DNA of 7,989 nucleotides from Sulfuricurvum sp. (GTDB lineage Bacteria; Campylobacterota; Campylobacteria; Campylobacterales; Sulfurimonadaceae). Under the pieces are notes generated by a model that made no database searches, was not told where the DNA came from, and saw only the letters and a list, made by a program, of their open reading frames with translations. The translations under genes and the position numbers were made by a program. This document shows positions 1 to 6,360 of the stretch, piece after piece. The DNA lies in the NCBI GenBank assembly GCA_022729835.1, contig DZBC01000097.1, forward strand, positions 1-7,989, written 5' to 3'. The first letter of the stretch is position 1; every line of letters starts with the position of its first letter.

Positions 1-59
1 AGACCCGGTTGCTAGAAGAGATTCATGCACGCTTGGTGCTGCAAAAAGCCGAATCTTAG
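1..59 (+). CDS. C-terminal end of an unidentified upstream gene (partial)
   Basis: The third forward frame reads TRLLEEIHARLVLQKAES and stops at TAG 57-59. The piece is charged and looks like an amphipathic helical tail, which suits a real protein end. The stop lies four bases before a good promoter -35 element, so a gene boundary fits here. Only 18 residues are visible and I do not recognise the family. The second frame is also open here but gives an unlikely peptide that runs through the promoter and into the kinase gene. No terminator hairpin separates this gene from the next, so some read-through into the following operon is possible. Confidence 0.5.
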   Translation, partial: TRLLEEIHARLVLQKAES

Positions 60-62
60 TTC

Positions 63-91
63 TTTACTTCCGCTTTAAATCGTACTATAAT
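63..91 (+). promoter_or_regulatory. Sigma-70-type promoter for the kinase-to-gpsA operon
   Basis: The -10 element TATAAT at 86-91 matches consensus exactly. TTTACT at 63-68 matches the -35 consensus TTGACA at four of six positions, and the spacer is the ideal 17 bases. Transcription would begin near 97-99, giving a leader of about 25 bases before the kinase start. Campylobacterota promoters often rely on the -10 alone, so the -35 is the less certain half. This is the only clear promoter seen before the gene string; the later junctions leave no room for another outside coding sequence. Confidence 0.75.
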
Positions 92-114
92 CTTCCAGCT
101 TTCACATTTTTTTT

Positions 115-120
115 GAGGTG
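115..120 (+). promoter_or_regulatory. Ribosome binding site of the kinase gene
   Basis: GAGGTG follows a run of eight T. It lies two bases before ATG 123 and five before ATG 126. The spacing favours ATG 126 as the main start, which would remove one Met from the protein. Confidence 0.6.
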
Positions 121-122
121 TT

Positions 123-2774
123 ATGATGCGTGTTTTTATGGGAGTTTTGATATGGACAATGCTGTTGTGCGCCGGGGATTTAACCTATTATCGTATCGTG
201 ATCGGTTCTTACGCGCAAAGTGATAATGCGGAATCCACCAAAGAGCACCTTGTTCGTGCATTGCAACATGATGAAGCTTTTGTGCATCTACAAAAAGCCA
301 TCGGTTTTGAGTTTGAGGTCTACAAAGGCAGCAAATATTTCACCCTCTCTCTTAAGCCATTTGCACATGAGGCCGATGTCAAAGCGGTGCTAGAACGTAT
401 ACATAAGATTGATAAAGCGCCTTATGTAGGCCGATATACTGTGCCGCAGCCCATCAAGAGCGTTGCGGTTTCAAGCGCGGCTGTCTCATCGTTGAATGCG
501 ACGCTTGAAACCAACGCTTCCTCATCTGAAGTGGCACACTCACAGCAGGCGCTATCATCCGACCGCAAGGCTTCTGAAGCGAGCGTAGCGTCTGCGGTAT
601 CGTCTGCTACTCAAAGCGCCGTTTTGGTCGTCCAAACTGCAAGCGATAGGATATCTCACGCCACGTCATCTTCTGTTTCACCAGCTCAGCCAAATGTCAC
701 AAAGGAGCCGCCGATGTTAGCCACGACGACAACTGCTTCGGGTGGGGCATGGTGGCTCTATATTCTTGTGACTGTTTTGGCTGTTTTGGCGCTCTTTTTG
801 TGGTGGCGTAACCGCGCCTTGGTTTTTAGAGGGCATCAATTAGAGAAGCAGTTGGCACATCAAGGCAGTGATGCCATTAGCAAAGAGGCCTTTTTGTCGC
901 GTATGAGTCATGAGATCCGTACGCCCATGAATGCGATCATCGGATTTAGTCATGTTCTGCTAGAGAGCAAGCTTGATGCGATGCAGACGCAGTATGTGCA
1001 AAATGTTCAAAATGCAGCCGGACTGTTACTCTCTATCGTGAATGATGTTCTTGATTACTCGAAGCTAGAAGCCGGGCATGTGACGCTTGAAAATCATCAG
1101 TTCAATATCAATGCCATGCTAGACACTATTTCGGTGCGTTTTACCCAAAAGGCCTCACAGAAGGGTCTTGAATTTATTTTTGAAATTCACAACAATGTAC
1201 CCTCTCGTATGGTCGGTGACGAAGGCAAGCTCGAAGCGGTGCTCAATAATCTACTGGGCAATGCTATCAAGTTTACCTCCAAAGGGGAGGTGGTACTGAG
1301 GATTAAACGGCTCTCTTCGGCTGAGGGACAGATACAGCTTGAATTCAAGGTATGTGATACGGGTATCGGTATTCATGCCAAACAACTTGAAGTGCTTTTT
1401 GATTCGTTCCGACAGGCAGACAGCTCAAAATCCCGCTCTTTTGAGGGTATGGGGCTTGGGCTTTCCATCTGTAAAGAGTATGTCGGCATGATGGGTGGTG
1501 TGATCGATGTCAAGAGTGCACCGGAGAAGGGAAGTTGTTTCACTTTTACCGTCCTTTTTGATACGCCCGAGCAGATCGAATTGCGCAATTACCGTTTGCC
1601 TGATCGAAGCATCATGAACAAGCGTGTTTTGGTGGTTGATAACAACACCACTGCAGCAGGTGCCTTGCAACGCATGATCGCCTACTATCACTACCATGCC
1701 GATATCGTCGCCAGCGAGGATGAGGCGATACGGGTGCTCAAAAACTGTGAATACGACATTATTTGTCTGGATTCAAAACTGCTTGAATCTGAAAATGCCG
1801 ATACCATTCAGCACTTCAAAGAGCACACTAATGCCAAAATTGTCTTGCTTGAAAACAATGTGATACATGCCCTTGGCGGTACGATTTCCGGTGTTGATGC
1901 GGAGCTTAAAAAGCCATTTAGCCAGCAAGATCTGTTTAATACGATCATCAATCTCTACAGTGAACGGTCCACACCGCAAGAGCAGACGCAAAGCTCTGGG
2001 GTAAAAGAGCGGCTTAAGATGTTCGAAGGACGCAAGATCCTTCTGGCTGAAGACAATGCGATCAACCAAAACGTTATTTTCAGTCTGCTCAAAGAGAGCG
2101 GTATTCGTCTGATTATTGCCAACAATGGCCAAGAAGCGGTGGAATTGCTCGAACAGCATCCTGATGTGGGCATGATTTTTATGGATATCTCTATGCCGGT
2201 TATGGATGGTTACGAAGCGGCGCGCGCTATTCGCTCTAAACCGGTTTTTGCATCGATTCCCATTGTGGCTTTAACGGCCAATATCCAGCCTAGTGATGTG
2301 CGCCAAAGTCTTGAGGCCGGTATGCAAGAACACATTGGTAAGCCCTTTAATGTCGGTGCGTTTTATGAGGCGATCTTAAAGTACATGGGCAGTGAAGCCC
2401 TCAGAGTGTCGCAACCGCCTCAAAAACCCGTAGTAACGTTGATGGGTGAAGAGGTGTTGATGCGTGAACGGGGGATGGAGCTTGTCGGTGGTGATAGGGC
2501 GCTTTATGAAGAGCTTTTGGGTGAATTTGTCGAGATGTTTGGTGGCACCGTGCAAAGCTTGCACACCTTGCTTGAAGAGGGATCATTCGAAGCGGGAGTA
2601 AAATTAATTCACGATATCAAAGGGGTCTCCGCCAATCTTGGTGCGATGAAATTACACCAAGCAGCGCAAGAGCTTGAAGGGGTCTTTAAGCAATCCAACG
2701 AGGAGCTTGCGGCCAAAACGCTTGAACGCTATAGTGAGGTGCACCAGAGCACCATAGCGGCTATGCGCGCATGA
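123..2774 (+). CDS. Hybrid sensor histidine kinase with SPOR-like periplasmic domain, two receivers and HPt
   Basis: Membrane phosphorelay kinase, 883 residues. Residues 4-18 form an N-terminal hydrophobic segment. Residues 21-107 resemble a SPOR (peptidoglycan-binding) domain: YYRIVIGSYAQSDNA near the start, then YFTLSLKPFAHEADVKAVLERI and APYV. A Ser/Ala/Thr-rich spacer (about 112-205) leads to a membrane helix (210-228). The cytoplasmic part has HisKA with H263 in SHEIRTPMN, an HATPase with N380, DTGIGI (412-417) and GMGLGL (442-447), and a divergent receiver (501-612; D550 and K597 kept, second acidic residue N507, usual Thr/Ser replaced by E577). A canonical receiver follows (638-755; E643, D644, D688, T718, K740), then an HPt domain with H830 in HDIKGVSANLG. 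There is no output domain, so a separate response regulator elsewhere is expected. The ligand is unknown; cell-wall sensing is inferred. The start may be the second ATG (126). The gene ends in an ATGA overlap with the next. Confidence 0.93.
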   Translation: MMRVFMGVLIWTMLLCAGDLTYYRIVIGSYAQSDNAESTKEHLVRALQHDEAFVHLQKAIGFEFEVYKGSKYFTLSLKPFAHEADVKAVLERIHKIDKAPYVGRYTVPQPIKSVAVSSAAVSSLNATLETNASSSEVAHSQQALSSDRKASEASVASAVSSATQSAVLVVQTASDRISHATSSSVSPAQPNVTKEPPMLATTTTASGGAWWLYILVTVLAVLALFLWWRNRALVFRGHQLEKQLAHQGSDAISKEAFLSRMSHEIRTPMNAIIGFSHVLLESKLDAMQTQYVQNVQNAAGLLLSIVNDVLDYSKLEAGHVTLENHQFNINAMLDTISVRFTQKASQKGLEFIFEIHNNVPSRMVGDEGKLEAVLNNLLGNAIKFTSKGEVVLRIKRLSSAEGQIQLEFKVCDTGIGIHAKQLEVLFDSFRQADSSKSRSFEGMGLGLSICKEYVGMMGGVIDVKSAPEKGSCFTFTVLFDTPEQIELRNYRLPDRSIMNKRVLVVDNNTTAAGALQRMIAYYHYHADIVASEDEAIRVLKNCEYDIICLDSKLLESENADTIQHFKEHTNAKIVLLENNVIHALGGTISGVDAELKKPFSQQDLFNTIINLYSERSTPQEQTQSSGVKERLKMFEGRKILLAEDNAINQNVIFSLLKESGIRLIIANNGQEAVELLEQHPDVGMIFMDISMPVMDGYEAARAIRSKPVFASIPIVALTANIQPSDVRQSLEAGMQEHIGKPFNVGAFYEAILKYMGSEALRVSQPPQKPVVTLMGEEVLMRERGMELVGGDRALYEELLGEFVEMFGGTVQSLHTLLEEGSFEAGVKLIHDIKGVSANLGAMKLHQAAQELEGVFKQSNEELAAKTLERYSEVHQSTIAAMRA

Positions 2775-3349
2775 TTGCTGCGTATGCGATCACCGATCCA
2801 GCCTATTACGGATCGACGCCCCACGCCCTCTGCACTGCTGCGTCGCGCCTAATCGCATCAAGAGGGTGTGATTGGCTCTGTTACCGCGACAAACAGAATT
2901 CCGCTTATGCTGCCTGCGCCGAAGCACTCTCTTTTACATGTAAGGCTTTGGGCTTTGAGCGTTTGCTGTTGCATCATGATGTAGCGCTGGCCCAAAGCGT
3001 CGGGGCGTATGGCGTCCATTTGACTTCAGAGCGCTCTGATAGGATCGAGGAGGCGAAGGCTTTGGGGCTCTTTGTGGTCTTTAGCGCCCACTCTCAGGCG
3101 GATTTAGAGCGTGCGTTTGCACTGGGCGCGGATGCCTGCACCTACAGCCCGATCTTCCCTACGCCGCATAAAGGCGCACCCAAGGGTTTAGACGATCTAA
3201 AAGAAAAAACGGCTAAAATGGGTGATAAAATCATTGCGCTCGGCGGTATCACTACCCCTTTACATGTAAGGCAGGTAGAGGAGGCGGGCGCTTTTGCCTT
3301 TGCATCCATACGCTATTTTGTGCCATTTTTAGAGGAGACGCATGTTTGA
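2771..3349 (+). CDS. Thiamine-phosphate synthase/TenI family protein (ThiE-like, metal ligands missing)
   Basis: A TIM-barrel protein of 192 residues, shorter than typical ThiE (about 210-220). ThiE joins HMP-pyrophosphate to thiazole phosphate to make thiamine phosphate. Family landmarks visible are R39 and K41 (YRDK), HHDVALA (68-74), GVHL (81-84), FSAHS (104-108), the SPIFPTPHKG loop (126-135) with T131 and K134, and ALGGI (156-160). By my manual alignment to B. subtilis ThiE, the conserved N-D pair is H68-H69 here and the second metal aspartate (HIGQED) is R88, so magnesium binding looks lost. The TenI catalytic His position holds P127, so a thiazole tautomerase role is not supported either. 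The gene overlaps the kinase by ATGA, has no clear Shine-Dalgarno sequence, and probably depends on translational coupling. It carries two copies of the TTACATGTAAGG repeat. The fold is secure; the activity is not. Confidence 0.82.
   Translation: MIAAYAITDPAYYGSTPHALCTAASRLIASRGCDWLCYRDKQNSAYAACAEALSFTCKALGFERLLLHHDVALAQSVGAYGVHLTSERSDRIEEAKALGLFVVFSAHSQADLERAFALGADACTYSPIFPTPHKGAPKGLDDLKEKTAKMGDKIIALGGITTPLHVRQVEEAGAFAFASIRYFVPFLEETHV
2933..2946 (+). repeat. TTACATGTAAGG repeat, copy 1
   Basis: TTTACATGTAAGGC, containing the 10-base palindrome TTACATGTAA at 2934-2943. It lies in the ThiE-like gene, where it encodes F55-T-C-K58, a different codon frame from the other three copies. The 14-base form is identical to copy 2 and to the reverse complement of copy 4. 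Confidence 0.8.
3259..3272 (+). repeat. TTACATGTAAGG repeat, copy 2
   Basis: TTTACATGTAAGGC, preceded by C, with the palindrome at 3260-3269. It encodes L164-H-V-R167 of the ThiE-like protein, just after the GGI motif. The 15-base form beginning with that C also matches copy 4 on the opposite strand. Confidence 0.8.
3331..3337 (+). promoter_or_regulatory. Ribosome binding site of gatB
   Basis: AGAGGAG lies inside the end of the ThiE-like gene, four bases before ATG 3342. It supports that start even though it makes the two genes overlap by eight bases. Confidence 0.7.
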
Positions 3350-4766
3350 AGTCATTATCGGCCTAGAGGTCCACGTCCAGCTCAATACCAAAACTAAGCT
3401 CTTTTGCTCTTGCCCCACGAGTTTTAACCATACCCAAAACACCAACACCTGTCCCATCTGTCTGGCGCTGCCTGGTGCGCTTCCGGTGCTCAACAAAGAG
3501 GTGCTGCACAAGGCAATCATGTTTGGTAGCGCCATCGATGCGACGATCAATCGAACCAGCTACTTTGACCGCAAAAGCTACTTCTACCCCGACAGCCCCA
3601 GCGCCTATCAGATCACCCAGCTCTATACGCCGGTGGTGGAGCACGGGCATCTGATGATCGATTTTGAAGACGGCAGCCAAAAACGCATCCGCATCAACCG
3701 TGCTCATATCGAAGCGGACGCCGGCAAAAATATCCATGAGGGTGAACACTCCAAAGTCGATCTCAACCGCGCTGGAACACCGCTGCTGGAGATCGTCAGC
3801 GAGCCCGATATGCGCAGTGCGGATGAGGCGATTTTGTACCTTAAAAAGCTACACTCCATCGTGCGCTACCTTGATATCAGTGACGCCAACATGCAAGAGG
3901 GATCGTTTCGCGTAGACGTCAACGTCTCGATCCGACCCAAGGGCGAAGAGAAGCTCTACACCCGCGTCGAGATCAAAAACATCAACAGCTTCCGCTTTAT
4001 CCAAAAGGCGATCGAGATCGAGGTGGCCCGCCAAGTCGAAGCGTGGGAAGACGGGGTATATGCTTCTGAGATCGTCCAAGAGACGCGGCTTTTTGATCAG
4101 GCCAAGCAGGAGACCCGCTCAATGCGCGGCAAGGAAGAGGCGGCGGATTACCGCTACTTCCCCGAACCCGACCTGCTCAAAGCGGTGATTGATGATGCGA
4201 TGTATGAAGCGGCGCATCCTATCCCCGAACTGCCCGACGCCAAGCGCGAACGCTTCGAGCGCGAATACGGCATGAACGCCTACAATGCGGCGGTCATCAC
4301 CTCACTGCCCGAGATGGCGCGCTACTTCGAGACGATGGTTGCCGAGGGGGCAAGCGCCAAAAACAGCGTAACGTGGCTCACCGTAGAGCTGCTTGGACGG
4401 CTCAAAAACGGTGTGACCGTCGAGACCTCGCCCGTGCGCGCAACGACGCTTGCACTGATCGTCAAGCGCATCGAAGACGGCACCATCAGCGGCAAGGCGG
4501 CCAAAGAGGTGCTCGATTTCTTGATGGAGCACGATGAGAGCGTCGATGCGGTAATCGAAAAACTCGGCCTCAAGCAGGTCAGCGACAGCGGCGCGCTGGA
4601 GAAGATCGTGGATGAAGTCCTTGCGGCCAATCCCGATAAAGTCGCCGAATACCGCAGCGGCAAAGATAAGCTTTTTGGCTTTTTTGTCGGTCAGGTGATG
4701 AAAGCCTCCAAAGGGAGCGCCAACCCCCAAAGCGTCAACGATATCGTCAAAGCCAAGCTGGGCTAG
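3342..4766 (+). CDS. gatB: Asp-tRNA(Asn)/Glu-tRNA(Gln) amidotransferase subunit B
   Basis: GatB of the GatCAB complex. It activates mischarged Glu-tRNA(Gln) or Asp-tRNA(Asn) with ATP and receives ammonia from GatA. At 474 residues it is full length. The N-terminus MFEVIIGLEVHVQLNTKTK is typical. C22, C24, C37 and C40 form the expected zinc site. Further landmarks are the YFYPD segment (80-84), VDLNRAGTPLLE (139-150), FRVDVNVSIRPKG (189-201), VEIKNINSF (209-217) and DYRYFPEPDL (269-278). The tRNA-binding YqeY-like tail ends in FGFFVGQVMKASKGSANPQ (445-463). It overlaps the preceding gene by eight bases and has its own good Shine-Dalgarno sequence. gatA and gatC are not in the window. Known members of this phylum such as Helicobacter rely on GatCAB because they lack GlnRS and AsnRS, so this gene is probably essential. 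Codons end in G or C visibly more often than in the kinase. Confidence 0.98.
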   Translation: MFEVIIGLEVHVQLNTKTKLFCSCPTSFNHTQNTNTCPICLALPGALPVLNKEVLHKAIMFGSAIDATINRTSYFDRKSYFYPDSPSAYQITQLYTPVVEHGHLMIDFEDGSQKRIRINRAHIEADAGKNIHEGEHSKVDLNRAGTPLLEIVSEPDMRSADEAILYLKKLHSIVRYLDISDANMQEGSFRVDVNVSIRPKGEEKLYTRVEIKNINSFRFIQKAIEIEVARQVEAWEDGVYASEIVQETRLFDQAKQETRSMRGKEEAADYRYFPEPDLLKAVIDDAMYEAAHPIPELPDAKRERFEREYGMNAYNAAVITSLPEMARYFETMVAEGASAKNSVTWLTVELLGRLKNGVTVETSPVRATTLALIVKRIEDGTISGKAAKEVLDFLMEHDESVDAVIEKLGLKQVSDSGALEKIVDEVLAANPDKVAEYRSGKDKLFGFFVGQVMKASKGSANPQSVNDIVKAKLG

Positions 4767-4772
4767 GCGCGT

Positions 4773-6359
4773 ATGCATCAGGATCGCAGTGCTCCTGAAC
4801 CCCTTGGTGACTCCTTACATGTAACGGTGCGTATGGCCTATGCTTTGCAGGCCAGTGAGCGCTATCGCCGCTTCAAGCACCGCATCCACGATCTGCTCGA
4901 AAACAACGCCAACCCGTACAAAAAAGCACTGGATGCGATGATGATCCTTCTGATTTTCATCAGTGTCGTGATTTTGATCCGTGAGGTCAAAAATCATGTG
5001 GCCGACGGGTGGCTTTTTTTTAACAATTACGTCATTTCGATGATCTTTTTGACGGAGTATCTGCTGCGTCTGTGGGTGCATGGCAGCGCTAGTGCGTGCA
5101 TCATCGAGCAGTATGAGCGCGACCTCTTTGTGCAGCGCCCGTTTCGGCTTTTTAGGGCGCTTGGCGCAATCGTGCGCGAGAAACTAAACTACATGCGTCA
5201 ACCCGTGGCCATCGTCGATTTGATGGCGATTGTGCCTTTTTTTCACGAGATGCGGCTCTTGCGTATCTTTATCATTTTTCGCGTTTTCAAGCTCTTTCGC
5301 TATACCAAAAGTCTGCGCCAGCTCCTCTCCATACTCTCTAGTAAACGCTTTGAGCTCTTAACGCTACTGATTTTTGCCTCCATTGTGGTCTTTGTGTCGG
5401 GGGTGATGATCTATATCATGGAAGCGAACAATCCCGATTCGCGGATCAATACGCTCTATGAGGCGCTCTACTGGTCGGTCGTGACGATCTCGACGGTGGG
5501 TTATGGCGATTTTGTCCCTGCGACGAATGAGGGGCGGGCGGTGGCCATGGTGGTCATCATCACGGGGATTGCGGTGCTCTCGTTTAGTACATCGATCGTG
5601 GTCTCGGCGTTTACCGAGCAGATGGATGAGGTGGTGCGTACCAAAACGATACAAGACGCAAGGGCGTTGTCGGAGTTTTACCTGTTGTGTGGCTACAGCG
5701 AGATTGGTGTACTGGTGGCGCGGCGTCTGCGTGCGCGTGGGCGTAAGGTGGTGGTGATCGATAGGGATGAAGATGCCGTGCGCCGCGCTAAAGAGCAGGG
5801 GCTGATTGCGCTTAGGGGTGATCCCGGATCGCTTGAGAGCTATAAGGCGCTTAAGATCGATTTTGCACGCCAAGTGCTCTGCGTGCTCTGTCTGGATGAG
5901 AGCGATATCGCCAATGTCTCTACGGCGCTAACGCTTCGCGCCATGCATAAAGGGGTGCGCATCCTTTCGGTGCTGGAGCATGAAGCCAACCGCAAGCGGC
6001 TCAAGCTCGCAGGGATCCATGAGGTGCTCTACGCTCAGGAGATGGTGGGACTCGTAGCCGGAGAGTTCGGCGGCAAACCCGTCGCGTTTGAGGCGATTCA
6101 TGCCCTGAGCTCCGAGCAGAGCGAGGTAGTGACGGATGAGATCACGCTCGATGAGCATGTTGCCCGCCGTTTGGGCAGCATTGACGCCTTACATGTAAAG
6201 CCTTTTCGCATCGTCTTGCTGGGGGTGTATGATCTGCAGGGGCGCCGTTTTCATTTTAATCCGCCAAAAGGGTTTGCGCTTCAAGGCGGTCATATCCTCA
6301 TTGTGATGGGGATCGCGCATCTGATCCGCGAATTCAAAGCCGATCTGCATTTGAGGTAG
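4773..6359 (+). CDS. Voltage-gated-type potassium channel with C-terminal RCK (TrkA-N/TrkA-C) domain
   Basis: Six-helix potassium channel, 528 residues. Approximate helices are S1 54-70, S2 84-102, S3 144-157, S4 158-180, S5 194-216 and S6 257-281. S4 carries basic residues at every third position (R161, R164, R170, K173, R176, K179, R182), as in voltage sensors. The selectivity filter is TISTVGYGD (238-246). An RCK domain begins at 302 with LCGYSEIG, resembling the GxSxx loop of MthK, and D330 sits at the end of the second strand. TrkA-C spans about 455-528. Potassium selectivity follows from the filter; voltage and ligand gating are inferred. The gene starts six bases after gatB and has only a weak AGG (4765-4767) upstream. 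The first 20 residues are not helix-like and M21 (4833) is an alternative start. The gene is one base from the following RCK gene. Repeat copies lie at both ends. Confidence 0.93.
   Translation: MHQDRSAPEPLGDSLHVTVRMAYALQASERYRRFKHRIHDLLENNANPYKKALDAMMILLIFISVVILIREVKNHVADGWLFFNNYVISMIFLTEYLLRLWVHGSASACIIEQYERDLFVQRPFRLFRALGAIVREKLNYMRQPVAIVDLMAIVPFFHEMRLLRIFIIFRVFKLFRYTKSLRQLLSILSSKRFELLTLLIFASIVVFVSGVMIYIMEANNPDSRINTLYEALYWSVVTISTVGYGDFVPATNEGRAVAMVVIITGIAVLSFSTSIVVSAFTEQMDEVVRTKTIQDARALSEFYLLCGYSEIGVLVARRLRARGRKVVVIDRDEDAVRRAKEQGLIALRGDPGSLESYKALKIDFARQVLCVLCLDESDIANVSTALTLRAMHKGVRILSVLEHEANRKRLKLAGIHEVLYAQEMVGLVAGEFGGKPVAFEAIHALSSEQSEVVTDEITLDEHVARRLGSIDALHVKPFRIVLLGVYDLQGRRFHFNPPKGFALQGGHILIVMGIAHLIREFKADLHLR
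4811..4826 (-). repeat. TTACATGTAAGG repeat, copy 3
   Basis: The plus strand reads CCTTACATGTAA at 4813-4824, so the oriented TTACATGTAAGG is on the minus strand. It encodes L15-H-V-T18 of the channel, or lies just upstream of the gene if translation starts at 4833. It is the least extended copy: it continues to GGAG where the others have GGC. Confidence 0.75.
6186..6199 (-). repeat. TTACATGTAAGG repeat, copy 4
   Basis: The plus strand reads GCCTTACATGTAAA. The reverse complement, TTTACATGTAAGGC, is identical to copies 1 and 2. It encodes L473-H-V-K476 in the TrkA-C domain of the channel. Like copy 3 it is preceded on the plus strand by GAC and one base. Confidence 0.8.
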
Positions 6360-6360
6360 G
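6353..6360 (+). promoter_or_regulatory. Ribosome binding site of the soluble RCK gene
   Basis: GAGGTAGG overlaps the last codons and stop of the channel gene. GAGG (6353-6356) is four bases from ATG 6361 and seven from ATG 6364, so either start of the tandem ATGATG is possible and the second is better spaced. Confidence 0.6.

Noticed and set aside
1..122. Rho-independent terminator for the upstream gene
   Set aside because: The T8 run at 107-114 has no GC-rich hairpin before it and lies downstream of the promoter, so it does not look like a terminator.
143..176. Lipoprotein signal in the kinase N-terminus (Cys16)
   Set aside because: The residues before the Cys are Met-Leu-Leu, which lack the small residue needed at the -1 position of a lipobox.
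1773..2159. A 128-codon minus-strand open frame inside the kinase gene
   Set aside because: It lies opposite the receiver domains, whose motifs fix the plus strand as coding; no independent support.
3260..3269. TTACATGTAA as an ordinary transcription factor operator for these genes
   Set aside because: All copies appear to lie within genes (copy 3 possibly just before one), far from the operon promoter at 63-91, so simple promoter control is unlikely; the repeat is kept as a finding with other explanations.
4302..4778. A 158-codon minus-strand open frame opposite the gatB tail
   Set aside because: It shadows the well-supported GatB C-terminal domain, has no recognisable family and no convincing ribosome binding site.
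5014..5021. T8 tract inside the channel gene as a phase-variation switch
   Set aside because: It encodes Leu-Phe-Phe at the start of S2 in an intact frame. Eight T is short for a phase-variable tract, and other T5-T7 runs occur nearby in Phe-rich segments.
5364..5873. A 169-codon open frame on the minus strand, opposite the channel gene
   Set aside because: Its protein is dominated by His, Arg and Asp in an irregular pattern, typical of the reverse complement of a GC-rich gene. The plus strand encodes a clear channel pore and RCK domain here.
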